DNA from: Chitinophaga filiformis
Lineage (GTDB): Bacteria > Bacteroidota > Bacteroidia > Chitinophagales > Chitinophagaceae
Assembly: GCF_021646545.1 (NCBI RefSeq)
Contig: NZ_JAKIRP010000004.1
Location: 124,001 to 188,000 of the forward strand
Direction: 5' to 3'
Length of the DNA: 64,000 nt
In this document: one piece after another, positions 27,468-36,130 of the stretch
How the letters are laid out: each line of letters opens with the position of its first letter
How positions within the stretch are numbered: the stretch's first letter is position 1
Notes under the pieces: model-generated
Databases searched by the model: none
Told to the model about the DNA's origin: nothing
What the model saw: only the letters and a program-made list of their open reading frames with translations
Position numbers and translations under genes: made by a program

Positions 27468-27583
27468 CCGGGATGATTACTTTGGTTGAATATGAGATCA
27501 ATTTCCGCAAAAAAGCGCAGAAAACAAAATATAACCCGCACTTTTTTGCTGCTTTTAGCAGGATTAAAAACGATAATGCGGGT

Positions 27584-28777
27584 TTATGCAGGAAATGACA
27601 GTTTGCCCATGGTGATGGCAGGCATGCCGGGTTTACCGAAATCAATGCCTTCCCCACAAATTGCTTCATTGGCGAGTATGGCAAAGAGTACGGCTTCTTT
27701 TGCATCTCCGGCGATGCCTAATTCGTCGGTGGTATGGAATTCCAGGCGTGGTAGCCTTTCCCTGATCAGGCTTGTCAGCAGCGGATTATGTGCCCCTCCG
27801 CCGCTTGCGTATACCGCGTAGTGCTTATCTGTCTGCAATACACTTTGCAGCGCATCTGCGATCGTATCTGCACTGAATCGGGTCAGTGTAGCCATGATAT
27901 CATAAGGGGAAAGACCGATTGTATCACTATGCTCCTGTGCTGTTTTTACATAGTCCTTACTAAATAACTCCGGACCAGTTGTACGTGGGAATGGTTCTTT
28001 AAAAAACGGATCCGCCTTCAATGCTGTCAACAGGTTTTCATTGACAGTACCCTGTTTAGCGAACAAGGCATCTTTATCGTATTCCGCCTGGAAGAAGGCT
28101 CTTGCAAAGGCATCCAGCAACGTATTGCCGGGACCTGTATCTGTTACGAAGACACCTGATGGATCAAGATCGCCAGGCAGGAAAGTAAAGTTGGCGATAC
28201 CGCCCATATTCAGCATGATCCTGTCTTCTCCTTTTTTCGAGAATAAACAGTAGTCTCCGTATAAAGCGAGTGGTGCTCCTTCTCCACCGGCGGCAATATG
28301 TTTCTGCCTGAAATCGCTTAGCGTGATAATGCCGGTGCTAACCGCTATATGGTCCCCATCAACGATCTGCAAAGTTGCATTTGGAAAATCGGGCAGGCGG
28401 TGTAATATCTTCGGACTGTGATAAACAGTCTGCCCGTGAGAGGCGATCAGATCAACCTCTTCCGGGGTAAGGTTCCATTTTTGCAGGCATTCCAGTATCC
28501 ATTGTGCATGCAGGTGTGCCAGCCATGGATGCAGAAGACAAAGCTGCCGGAAAGAGATGGTATCTTTTGCAAACACTTTCCTGATCTCATCTTTCACTGC
28601 TATCGGGTAAGGTACTGTTTCAAAATGTTCCACCGTAACCCGGGTATCCATTCCGCTACCGCTGATAGCACACAGTGCCACATCCAGTCCATCCAGTGAT
28701 GTACCCGACATCAGTCCGATAATGCGCCTTACCGGCTTTTGTGCAATTGTAAACAGACGTTGAAGATTCCTGTTCAT
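27584..28777 (-). CDS. anmK: Anhydro-N-acetylmuramic acid kinase
   Basis: 397 residues. AnmK opens the 1,6-anhydro ring of anhydroMurNAc and phosphorylates it to MurNAc-6-phosphate during peptidoglycan recycling, in the cytosol. Motifs of this ASKHA-fold kinase: IGLMSGTSLDGLDVALCAIS near residue 20, LIASHGQTVYHSP near 110, LNMGGIANFTFLPGD near 192, VTDTGPGNTLLDAFARAFF near 212 and YASGGGAHNPLLTSLI near 320. Its start overlaps the murQ stop (ATGA), so the two are translationally coupled in the order MurQ then AnmK. The product is the MurQ substrate, confirming the pathway. Confidence 0.96.
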   Translation of the reverse strand: MNRNLQRLFTIAQKPVRRIIGLMSGTSLDGLDVALCAISGSGMDTRVTVEHFETVPYPIAVKDEIRKVFAKDTISFRQLCLLHPWLAHLHAQWILECLQKWNLTPEEVDLIASHGQTVYHSPKILHRLPDFPNATLQIVDGDHIAVSTGIITLSDFRQKHIAAGGEGAPLALYGDYCLFSKKGEDRIMLNMGGIANFTFLPGDLDPSGVFVTDTGPGNTLLDAFARAFFQAEYDKDALFAKQGTVNENLLTALKADPFFKEPFPRTTGPELFSKDYVKTAQEHSDTIGLSPYDIMATLTRFSADTIADALQSVLQTDKHYAVYASGGGAHNPLLTSLIRERLPRLEFHTTDELGIAGDAKEAVLFAILANEAICGEGIDFGKPGMPAITMGKLSFPA

Positions 28778-29577
28778 GATTTTCTGCTTTCTATTGCTGC
28801 CCTTACACTTCCTTTTTCTGCTATCAGCTGACGCGCTGTGGCTTCATCTACGTTCAGTTCACTCATCACCATCCGTGTAGCACGGTCTACCAACTTATGA
28901 TTGCTCAACTGCATGTCTACCATCTTATTCCCTTTCACTCTTCCCAACTGTATCATGATGGACGTGGAGATCATGTTCAGGATGAGCTTCTGTGCTGTAC
29001 CTGATTTCATGCGGGTACTGCCGGTCAGGAACTCAGCGCCGACTTCAGCTTCTACAGGATATTCAACTGCGGCTGCCAGCGGACTGCCTGTATTACAGGT
29101 TACACAACCTGTCATAATACCTCTTTCCCGCATGGTTTTCACGCCTCCTATTACATAAGGCGTAGTACCCGATGCAGCGATGCCTATTACCACATCTTTA
29201 TCATTGATATTAAAACTATCCAGGTCTTTCGCAGCCTGTTGCCTGTCGTCTTCTGCAAATTCCACCGCTTTGCGAATGGCTTTGTCGCCTCCGGCAATAA
29301 TACCTACTACCAGTTCGTGGGGCACGCCAAATGTAGGCGGACATTCTGATGCATCGACGATACCCAGTCTTCCGCTGGTACCGGCGCCAATATAGAACAG
29401 ACGGCCTCCCTGCTTCATTTTCTCCACCGCTGCCGTTACCAGTTTTTCTATCTGGGGAATGGCTTTCGCTACTGCCTGTGGCACCGTAGCATCTTCGCTG
29501 TTGATCCCTTCCAGCAGGGCGCGGACACTCATCTTCTCCAGGTCATTGAACCGGGAAGACATTTCAGTTGTAAGCAT
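28774..29577 (-). CDS. murQ: N-acetylmuramic acid 6-phosphate etherase
   Basis: 267 residues, slightly shorter than enterobacterial MurQ (about 300). It cleaves the lactyl ether of MurNAc-6-phosphate to give GlcNAc-6-phosphate and D-lactate. The SIS-type sugar isomerase fold is visible: FYIGAGTSGRLGIVDASECP near residue 62, IAGGDKAIRKAVEFAEDD near 95, VVIGIAASGTTPYVIGGV near 128 and FLTGSTRMKSGTAQKLILNM near 185. The C-terminal helical segment (LNVDEATARQLIAEKGSVRA) is present. It is followed by anmK with a four-base overlap and preceded, 24 bases upstream, by a sodium:solute symporter gene. Confidence 0.96.
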   Translation of the reverse strand: MLTTEMSSRFNDLEKMSVRALLEGINSEDATVPQAVAKAIPQIEKLVTAAVEKMKQGGRLFYIGAGTSGRLGIVDASECPPTFGVPHELVVGIIAGGDKAIRKAVEFAEDDRQQAAKDLDSFNINDKDVVIGIAASGTTPYVIGGVKTMRERGIMTGCVTCNTGSPLAAAVEYPVEAEVGAEFLTGSTRMKSGTAQKLILNMISTSIMIQLGRVKGNKMVDMQLSNHKLVDRATRMVMSELNVDEATARQLIAEKGSVRAAIESRKS

Positions 29578-29601
29578 ATTTGTAGCATTAATTTTTACAG
29601 A

Positions 29602-31083
29602 TCAGGACAGTAGTCCTTTTTTCTGAAAGTTCCGGGAACTCAGCCATAAACCGATGAACATAAACAATCCGTTAATAACAAGCAGTTCCAGGCCTATTTT
29701 ATAGTCTTTGAAAAGATATGTCTGCGTCATCTCCAACACATAACAGAGCACAGGCGCCGCTACTGCGATAGCCGGTACCATGTCGTCATTTACCGTACGT
29801 TTGGTCAGAATACCAAAGGCAAATAAACCCAGTAAAGGTCCGTAGGTGTATGAGGCTATCTTCAGTATTACAGAGATCATACTCTGACTATCGATGTGCT
29901 TAAACACTAATACTATCAACAGGAACACCGCACTGAAACCAAGGTGCACCATCCGCCGGGTATTCTTCTTTTCTTTCTCTGACAGGTCGTTTCTACGCTG
30001 AATGTTCAGAATATCGATACAAAAAGAAGAGGTCAGTGCTGTGATGGCTCCGTCCGCGCTGGGAAATAATGCAGAGATCAGGGCTATAATAAAGATCACT
30101 GAAATAGCTGCCGGCATACGCTGCGCATCGAGGGCCAGTGTAGGAAACAGTTTATCCGAAGCAGCTGTTACGCCGATGGTTTCAGCATAGAGGTATAATA
30201 AACCACCGAGGAACAGGAAGAGGAGTATCACCACACCGAAGATCAGGCTGAGTGTCATCACGTTCTTCTGCGCATCTACCAGGCGTTTAACAGAGATATT
30301 CTTCTGCATCATCTCCTGGTCCATACCTGTCATGGTGATCGTAATAAAGGCGCCACCGAGGATCTGTTTGAAGAAGAACAGCGGACTGTTAGGATCTGTA
30401 AAGAAGATCTGCGACATACCTTTGGTGCCCATTGCCTGCAGGCTGCTGCCTATGTTCATGTCAAGGCGGTTCAGGATATACACGATACAAATAACGAGAC
30501 CTGCCAGCATACAGGTGGTCTGCAGTGTGTCTGTATACACGATCGTCTTCACACCTCCTTCAAACGTATACAGCAGGATCATGAGCAGGATGATCAGTGT
30601 GGTGAGCCAGAAAGGCACCTGGAACTGATCTTTAAAGGCCTCTTCCAATAAGTTCTGGAGGATGTTCACCACGAGGTACAACCTTGCGGTAGCGCCCAGG
30701 GTTCTTGATAATATAAAGAATGATGCGCCTGTTTTATACGACTTCGTCCCGAAGCGGGTACTGAAATAATTATAAATGGAGGTCAGTTGCAGCCGGTAAT
30801 ATAAAGGCAGCAGCACGAATGCGATGACCACATATCCCATCATATTTCCCAAAGCCACCTGGAAGTAACCGAAGGCCGTCTTACCCACATCGCCCGGTAC
30901 ACTGACAAAAGTGACGCCGCTAAGCGAGGTACCGATCATCCCGAAGGCTACCAGCATCCAGTTGCTGTTACGGTTCCCTATGAAAAAAGAGTCGTTGTTT
31001 GAATTACGGCCGGTATACCAGGCTACGATCAATAGGATAACGAAATACGCAATGACAATAGAAAATAAAAGGCCTGGTGTCAT
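29602..31083 (-). CDS. Sodium:solute symporter (SSS family), probably amino-sugar importer
   Basis: 493 residues with about 13 membrane helices (LLFSIVIAYFVILLIVAWYT at the N-terminus; LGFSAVFLLIVLVFKHI in the C-half). SSS hallmarks: WMLVAFGMIGTSLSGVTFVS near residue 42, YYRLQLTSIYNYFSTRFG near 95, and ISALFPSADGAITALTSSF near 340. The family imports sugars, vitamins or amino acids with sodium across the inner membrane. It is the first gene of the symporter-murQ-anmK unit, so anhydroMurNAc or MurNAc is the likely cargo, as in other Bacteroidota murQ clusters; this is inference. Four AAAAACG repeats lie just upstream. Confidence 0.88.
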   Translation of the reverse strand: MTPGLLFSIVIAYFVILLIVAWYTGRNSNNDSFFIGNRNSNWMLVAFGMIGTSLSGVTFVSVPGDVGKTAFGYFQVALGNMMGYVVIAFVLLPLYYRLQLTSIYNYFSTRFGTKSYKTGASFFILSRTLGATARLYLVVNILQNLLEEAFKDQFQVPFWLTTLIILLMILLYTFEGGVKTIVYTDTLQTTCMLAGLVICIVYILNRLDMNIGSSLQAMGTKGMSQIFFTDPNSPLFFFKQILGGAFITITMTGMDQEMMQKNISVKRLVDAQKNVMTLSLIFGVVILLFLFLGGLLYLYAETIGVTAASDKLFPTLALDAQRMPAAISVIFIIALISALFPSADGAITALTSSFCIDILNIQRRNDLSEKEKKNTRRMVHLGFSAVFLLIVLVFKHIDSQSMISVILKIASYTYGPLLGLFAFGILTKRTVNDDMVPAIAVAAPVLCYVLEMTQTYLFKDYKIGLELLVINGLFMFIGLWLSSRNFQKKGLLS

Positions 31084-31113
31084 AACAAGGTAGAATTTCT
31101 TTGATTAAAGCCG

Positions 31114-31190
31114 CACAAAAACGCATATTCACGTTTCAATATAAACACAAAAACGCAAAAAACGCATAACTATATGCAGAAAAACGAATA
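31114..31190. promoter_or_regulatory. Cluster of direct repeats AAAAACGCA, candidate DeoR-type operator
   Basis: CACAAAAACGCA occurs at 31114 and 31146, AAAAAACGCAT at 31157, and GAAAAACGAATA at 31179. They fill the 148-base gap between the divergent symporter and GH9-deacetylase genes. DeoR-family regulators often bind direct repeats, and one is encoded 3.6 kb away in the same cluster. Binding is inferred. Confidence 0.5.
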
Positions 31191-31231
31191 AATTTATATT
31201 TTCACAGTACTTCCACCAAAAACTGCGTAAT

Positions 31232-33679
31232 ATGAAAAAGCTGCTCTTGCTGGTATTATCCGCATTTATCAGCCTTCCACTTCCTGCCAACTGGATACGC
31301 ATTAACCAGCTTGGTTATGCGCCGCACAGCAGTAAGGTGGCAGTTTGGTGCAGTAAAGAACAAGATACATTAAAATATTTTGAGCTTGTCAATGCCGCTA
31401 CAGGTGAGGTAGTATTCAAACATGCTGCGGGCAGGGCGGCGGGTGCTTATGGGCCGTTCCGGCAAACCAGCAGGCTGGATTTTTCTTCATTTACCCTGCC
31501 GGGACGATATTATTTACAGGCAGGCGGGGCAAAGTCGCCGGTATTCTCTATTAGTGATACAGTATATAAAGGCACAGCCGACTTCTGCCTGCGGTATATG
31601 CGGCAGCAGCGGAATGGCTTCAATCCTTTCCTGAAAGATTCCTGTCATACGCATGACGGCTTTCCCGTTTATGGACCTGATAGCGTGTTTGTGCCGGTTT
31701 CCGGCGGATGGCATGATGCTTCGGACTATCTGCAATATGTTACTACTTCAGCCAACGCCACCTGGCATCTGCTGGCAGCTTATCGTGACTTCCCAAATGT
31801 ATTTACAGACTCATTACAGGCCAATGGGTTACTTGGCGATAATGGCATTGCAGACGTGCTCGATGAGGCAAAATGGGGCCTGGATTGGCTTATTAAAATG
31901 AACCCCCAGGACGACAGGATGTATAACCAGGTAGGTGATGACCGCGACCACCAGGGTATGCGCATTCCGCGGCAGGATACCAATTTCTATGGCCGTGGAC
32001 TGGAACGTCCCGTTTACTTCTGTACTGGACAGCCGCAGGGGTTGTTAAAATATAAGAACCGCAGCACGGGTGTAGCTTCTACGGCTGGAAAGTTCAGTAG
32101 CTGTTTTGCATTGGGCACAAAGCTGTTTGCGGATTTGCAGCCTTCTTATGCAGACATCCTTCAGCACAAGGCTAGCGCCGCTTATAACCTGGGTATGCTG
32201 AAACCGGGCGTTTGTCAGACAGCTCCCGGACGCTCTCCTTATTTCTATGAAGAAGATAACTGGACGGATGACATGGAACTGGCAGCGGCTTCCCTGGGCG
32301 GCTCCTATCTCAATAATGCATGGAACTTTGCACGACAGGAACCTGTCACGCCCTGGCTCGGACAGGATACTGCCCGCCACTATCAATGGTATCCGTTCGT
32401 CAATCCTGGTCATGCGGAACTGGCCAGATTATCAACAGGGGCACAACGGGATACACTGATCCGCTACTATAAAGAAGGCATTGAACGCGTATGGCGCAAG
32501 GCTTCGCAGAATGCATTCTACCGGGGCATTCCTTTTATCTGGTGCAGCAACAACCTCACCGTGGCCTTTGCCATCCAGTGTTACTGGTACAGGCAACTGA
32601 GTGGGGACAATACTTACCTGCAACTGGAGCAGGCCTGTTTTGACTGGATATTCGGCTGCAATCCCTGGGGCACAGCTATGGTATATGGTTTACCTCAACA
32701 TGGCGACACGCCTTCCGACCCTCACTCCTCTTTCACTCATCTGAAACAATACCCGATAGACGGCGGACTGGTGGACGGACCTGTATATACCAACATCTTC
32801 AAAAACCTGATCGGTATACAATTGCAGGATGCGGACGAATATGCTGAGTTTCAAAGCAACCTGGCGGTATATCACGACGACTATGGAGACTATAGCACCA
32901 ATGAGCCTACCATGGATGGTACTGCTGTGTTGATCTATCTGCTGGCAGCACAGGAAAATGCTGCACGGCAAAAAGGATATACTATCACACAAGGTGGCAT
33001 TACGAGAATGGACAGTACCAGGAAGGAAATGGCGCTGGTGTTTACGGGGGATGAATTTGGGGAAGGCTTACCGCACATCTTTAATGTGCTGCAGCAACAG
33101 CAGGTAAAAGGTTCTTTTTTCTTTACGGGGAATTTTTATAGCAACACTCATTTTCAGCGGGATATTAAACGGCTGTATGCCAATGGTCATTACTTAGGCC
33201 CGCATTCAGATAAACACCTGCTTTACTGCGACTGGAAAAAGCGGGACAGCCTGCTCGTTTCACGACAGCAGTTCAGCGCTGATATGCAGGCAAACCTGTC
33301 GAAGATGCAGGCATTGGGCATTGATACTGCAAAGGTGCATACTTATATCCCACCCTATGAATGGTGGAATGATACTATTGCTGCGTGGTCGGAAAAGATA
33401 GGATTACAGATCGTTTGTTTTACACCGGGTACCAGTAGTAACGCCGACTACACTTATCCGCAGATGGGCGCATCCTACAAAAGCAGCGCAGCTATTTTGC
33501 ATGCAGTAAAAGCATTTGAAACCCGCAGGCCGGGAAAGCTGAATGGGGTTATATTACTCATCCATGCAGGTACAGACGCCAGAAGAAAGGACAAATTCTA
33601 TCTACAATTAGATGCGCTGATCAGGTATCTGAAGCAACAGGGGTATCATTTTAAAAAGGTAGATGAGCTGGTTATCTAA
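31232..33679 (+). CDS. Fusion of GH9 glycosidase and polysaccharide deacetylase
   Basis: 815 residues. After a signal peptide (LLLLVLSAFISLPLPA) comes a GH9-type Ig-like domain at about 20-110 (WIRINQLGYAPHSSKVAVWC). A GH9 catalytic domain runs from about 115 to 585, with the base region VPVSGGWHDASDYLQYV near 155 and NEPTMDGTAVLIYLLAA near 560 holding the general-acid Glu. From about 610 the chain is a polysaccharide deacetylase (NodB/CE4-like): ALVFTGDEFGEGLPHIFNVL, KGSFFFTGNF, HYLGPHSDKHLLY (metal His-x3-His), and a late LLIHAG. GH9 includes both endoglucanases and exo-glucosaminidases. The deacetylase partner favours N-acetylglucosaminyl substrates such as chitin oligomers or peptidoglycan; this is inference. 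Confidence 0.88.
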   Translation: MKKLLLLVLSAFISLPLPANWIRINQLGYAPHSSKVAVWCSKEQDTLKYFELVNAATGEVVFKHAAGRAAGAYGPFRQTSRLDFSSFTLPGRYYLQAGGAKSPVFSISDTVYKGTADFCLRYMRQQRNGFNPFLKDSCHTHDGFPVYGPDSVFVPVSGGWHDASDYLQYVTTSANATWHLLAAYRDFPNVFTDSLQANGLLGDNGIADVLDEAKWGLDWLIKMNPQDDRMYNQVGDDRDHQGMRIPRQDTNFYGRGLERPVYFCTGQPQGLLKYKNRSTGVASTAGKFSSCFALGTKLFADLQPSYADILQHKASAAYNLGMLKPGVCQTAPGRSPYFYEEDNWTDDMELAAASLGGSYLNNAWNFARQEPVTPWLGQDTARHYQWYPFVNPGHAELARLSTGAQRDTLIRYYKEGIERVWRKASQNAFYRGIPFIWCSNNLTVAFAIQCYWYRQLSGDNTYLQLEQACFDWIFGCNPWGTAMVYGLPQHGDTPSDPHSSFTHLKQYPIDGGLVDGPVYTNIFKNLIGIQLQDADEYAEFQSNLAVYHDDYGDYSTNEPTMDGTAVLIYLLAAQENAARQKGYTITQGGITRMDSTRKEMALVFTGDEFGEGLPHIFNVLQQQQVKGSFFFTGNFYSNTHFQRDIKRLYANGHYLGPHSDKHLLYCDWKKRDSLLVSRQQFSADMQANLSKMQALGIDTAKVHTYIPPYEWWNDTIAAWSEKIGLQIVCFTPGTSSNADYTYPQMGASYKSSAAILHAVKAFETRRPGKLNGVILLIHAGTDARRKDKFYLQLDALIRYLKQQGYHFKKVDELVI

Positions 33680-34919
33680 CCTGCCCATCTCCTCTTACAA
33701 ACCATTTTTCAGTGACAAGTTTCTCCAGTGCAAAAGGTCCTCTTGCATGTAATTTCTGTGTAGAGATGCCTATTTCTGCGCCCAATCCGAACACACCTCC
33801 GTCGGTAAACCGGGTAGAGGCATTCATGTATACGGCGGCAGCATCCACTTCATTGAGGAAACGTTCACTGATTGCAGTATCTTTTGATATAATAGCTTCA
33901 GAGTGTTTGGATGAATACTCCTGAATGTGCTGCAGGGCTTCGTCCACACCGTTCACCACTTTTACGGAACATTTGAAGTCCAGGAATTCCCGTCCGAAAT
34001 CTGCTGCCGTAGCACGTATCAGGTACGGGTATTCCAGCGCCTCCAGTATGTTGTATGATACTTCGTCTGCAAAGATCTCCACATCATAATCCTGCAGGGC
34101 GTCAGCCAGCAGCCGTAGTAATCCGGGTGCTGCCTGTTCATCTACCAATACAGTATCCAGTGCATTACATACGGAAGGACGGGATACTTTTGCATTGGTG
34201 ATCACCTTACTGGCCATCTCAAGATCCGCCGTCTTTTCCACATACGTATGACAAACGCCGGCGCCGGTTTCGATCACAGGCACCTTTGAATTAGCGCGTA
34301 CGTAATCGATCAGCTGCTGGGAGCCGCGGGGAATAATGATATCAATGTACTTTACAGCTGTTAGCATTTCTCCGATAAGTGCCCTTTCCACCGGCAATAA
34401 CTGCACTGCATTCACATCAACTTTAAAGGTGGCCAGCACTTCCTGGATCAGCTTAACGAGAATGATATTCGTATGAAATGCATCTGTGCCGCCACGCAGT
34501 ACAGCGACGTTACCGGACTTAATGCATAAAGCAGCAACATCCAGTGTTACGTTCGGGCGTGATTCATAGATGACGCCCACCACTCCCAGGGGGGCGGTAC
34601 GTTTCTGCAGCTGTAACCCATTGGGCAGTGTTCTTTCCAGCAGCAGCTGGTTGGCCGGGTCGGGTAAGTGAGCTATATCTTTTAGACTGTCTGCCAGTTG
34701 CTGTATACGGCTGGCGTTCAGTAATAACCTGTCTTTTTTCGGGTCCTGGTCAGACATTTTGTCCAGGTCCTTTTTGTTTTCCGCTACAATATCAGCGGTA
34801 TGTGCTACAATCCGGTCGGCCAGCTGCAGCAACAATTGCTGCTTCTGCTCATCGGGCAGTGTTTTCACAGAACGTGTGGCTGCCTGTGCCTGCACCAGTA
34901 AAGGTTGTATGGATTCCAT
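33672..34919 (-). CDS. proA: Gamma-glutamyl phosphate reductase
   Basis: 415 residues. It reduces gamma-glutamyl phosphate to glutamate-5-semialdehyde with NADPH, the second step of proline synthesis. The aldehyde-dehydrogenase-like sequence is characteristic: GLQLQKRTAPLGVVGVIYES near 100, KSGNVAVLRGGTDAFHTN near 132, and VCNALDTVLVDEQAAP near 245 with the catalytic Cys. The C-terminal part has DAAAVYMNASTRFTDGGVFG and GAEIGISTQKLHARGPFALE. It lies 25 bases downstream of proB in the normal order. Its stop overlaps the end of the converging GH9-deacetylase gene by eight bases. Confidence 0.97.
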   Translation of the reverse strand: MESIQPLLVQAQAATRSVKTLPDEQKQQLLLQLADRIVAHTADIVAENKKDLDKMSDQDPKKDRLLLNASRIQQLADSLKDIAHLPDPANQLLLERTLPNGLQLQKRTAPLGVVGVIYESRPNVTLDVAALCIKSGNVAVLRGGTDAFHTNIILVKLIQEVLATFKVDVNAVQLLPVERALIGEMLTAVKYIDIIIPRGSQQLIDYVRANSKVPVIETGAGVCHTYVEKTADLEMASKVITNAKVSRPSVCNALDTVLVDEQAAPGLLRLLADALQDYDVEIFADEVSYNILEALEYPYLIRATAADFGREFLDFKCSVKVVNGVDEALQHIQEYSSKHSEAIISKDTAISERFLNEVDAAAVYMNASTRFTDGGVFGLGAEIGISTQKLHARGPFALEKLVTEKWFVRGDGQVR

Positions 34920-34944
34920 ATTCCGCCAGTTTTACTTGTTTATT

Positions 34945-35979
34945 TTATAACAGCACAATATCATCCGCATGTGCAATCTCCAGGTTCTGCGTTTTACCGT
35001 CTTCCGACAGCAGGTCGGAAGAGACCTTGGCACGTGCTACTGCAATCACATTGTGTTCTTCGTCCACGATCTCGAATACCTCACCTCCCTCAAATCTTTC
35101 CAGCACGGTCAACACGCCCACTGCCAGCAAGCTACGTCTTTTCTGCAGAGCTGACAACGCACCCTCGTCCACCAGCACCCTGCCGGTCACCAGGCTACCG
35201 CTGGCCAGCCATTTCTTGCGCGCCGGCATACTGCATGGCTGCGGCAGGCACAAGGTACCTGTTTTCCCGGCGATGGCATTCAGAATGCCATCGGGAGTAT
35301 GGATACCAAATATCACCACTTTGATGCCCATGCGGGTAGCCAGACGGGCAAAGGTCAGCTTGGACACCATTCCTCCCAGTCCCAGACTCGATTTTTTGGT
35401 ATCTGCCAGCGACAGCACTGATTCATCGATCGCATCTATCTGTGGTACCACCTTGCCTTGCCTGTCCAATACGCCACCTACGGAAGTACTGAACAGCAGC
35501 ATGGAAGCACCGAAGCCCACGGCTATCAGGGTAGCCAGTTCATCGTTGTCGGAGAATTTCAGCTCCAGGTCACTCACCACGTCATTCTCATTGGCCACGG
35601 GTATTACACCGCTGGCCCAGAGTTCTTCATATGTTTTTTTTAGTTGCAGGAACTGTGCCCTGTTACTGAAATGCCTGCGTTCACAAAGGCTTTGCGCAAT
35701 GGCAATGTCGTACGGGGAAAAGTACCGGGCGTACTTACTGAGCAGCAAAGGGTTACCGATGGCTGCCGCCGCCTTACGCTCACTCATTGTGCCACCGTAT
35801 TGTTTCAGGTATTTCTTGCCTGCAGCCACTGCTCCTGACGATACCAGTACGATATTATATTCTTCTTTCAGATCTGCTACCTGCCTGGCTATGGAGGCTA
35901 CTATTGTCTCATCCAGCTCCCCATTTTCATGTGTGATGGAGGCTGTCCCAAATTTTATTACTAATATCGGTTTTGTCAC
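34945..35979 (-). CDS. proB: Glutamate 5-kinase
   Basis: 344 residues, starting at a GTG (no better ATG upstream). It phosphorylates glutamate, the first and usually proline-inhibited step of proline synthesis. The amino-acid-kinase domain has PILVIKFGTASITHENGELD at the N-terminus, IVLVSSGAVAAGKKYL near 43, PVANENDVVSDLELKFSDND near 130 and LGLGGMVSKLTFARLATRMG near 200. The C-terminal ~75 residues (RVLVDEGALSALQKRRSLLA, then VGVLTVLERFEGGEVFEIVD) form a PUA-type domain as in long ProB proteins. First gene of the proBA operon; divergent from the GH92 gene. Confidence 0.96.
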   Translation of the reverse strand: MTKPILVIKFGTASITHENGELDETIVASIARQVADLKEEYNIVLVSSGAVAAGKKYLKQYGGTMSERKAAAAIGNPLLLSKYARYFSPYDIAIAQSLCERRHFSNRAQFLQLKKTYEELWASGVIPVANENDVVSDLELKFSDNDELATLIAVGFGASMLLFSTSVGGVLDRQGKVVPQIDAIDESVLSLADTKKSSLGLGGMVSKLTFARLATRMGIKVVIFGIHTPDGILNAIAGKTGTLCLPQPCSMPARKKWLASGSLVTGRVLVDEGALSALQKRRSLLAVGVLTVLERFEGGEVFEIVDEEHNVIAVARAKVSSDLLSEDGKTQNLEIAHADDIVLL

Positions 35980-36130
35980 TGCTCGCTGAATTTGCCGACA
36001 AAATATTGAAAATGCCTCATTTTTTCATTATTTACATTTCATTTAAAGTCTTTTACCCGGCTGTGACATCCTGTTTATACCGGAACTATTACTTTGCAAG
36101 GTTCTCTAATCGTTAAAACACTTATTGACA

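Noticed and set aside
34628..35989. Long plus-strand open frame of 453 codons over proB/proA
   Set aside because: It is antisense to two clearly conserved enzymes in frame with their codon pattern, and its Ser/Cys/Thr-rich translation matches no family. It is a shadow.
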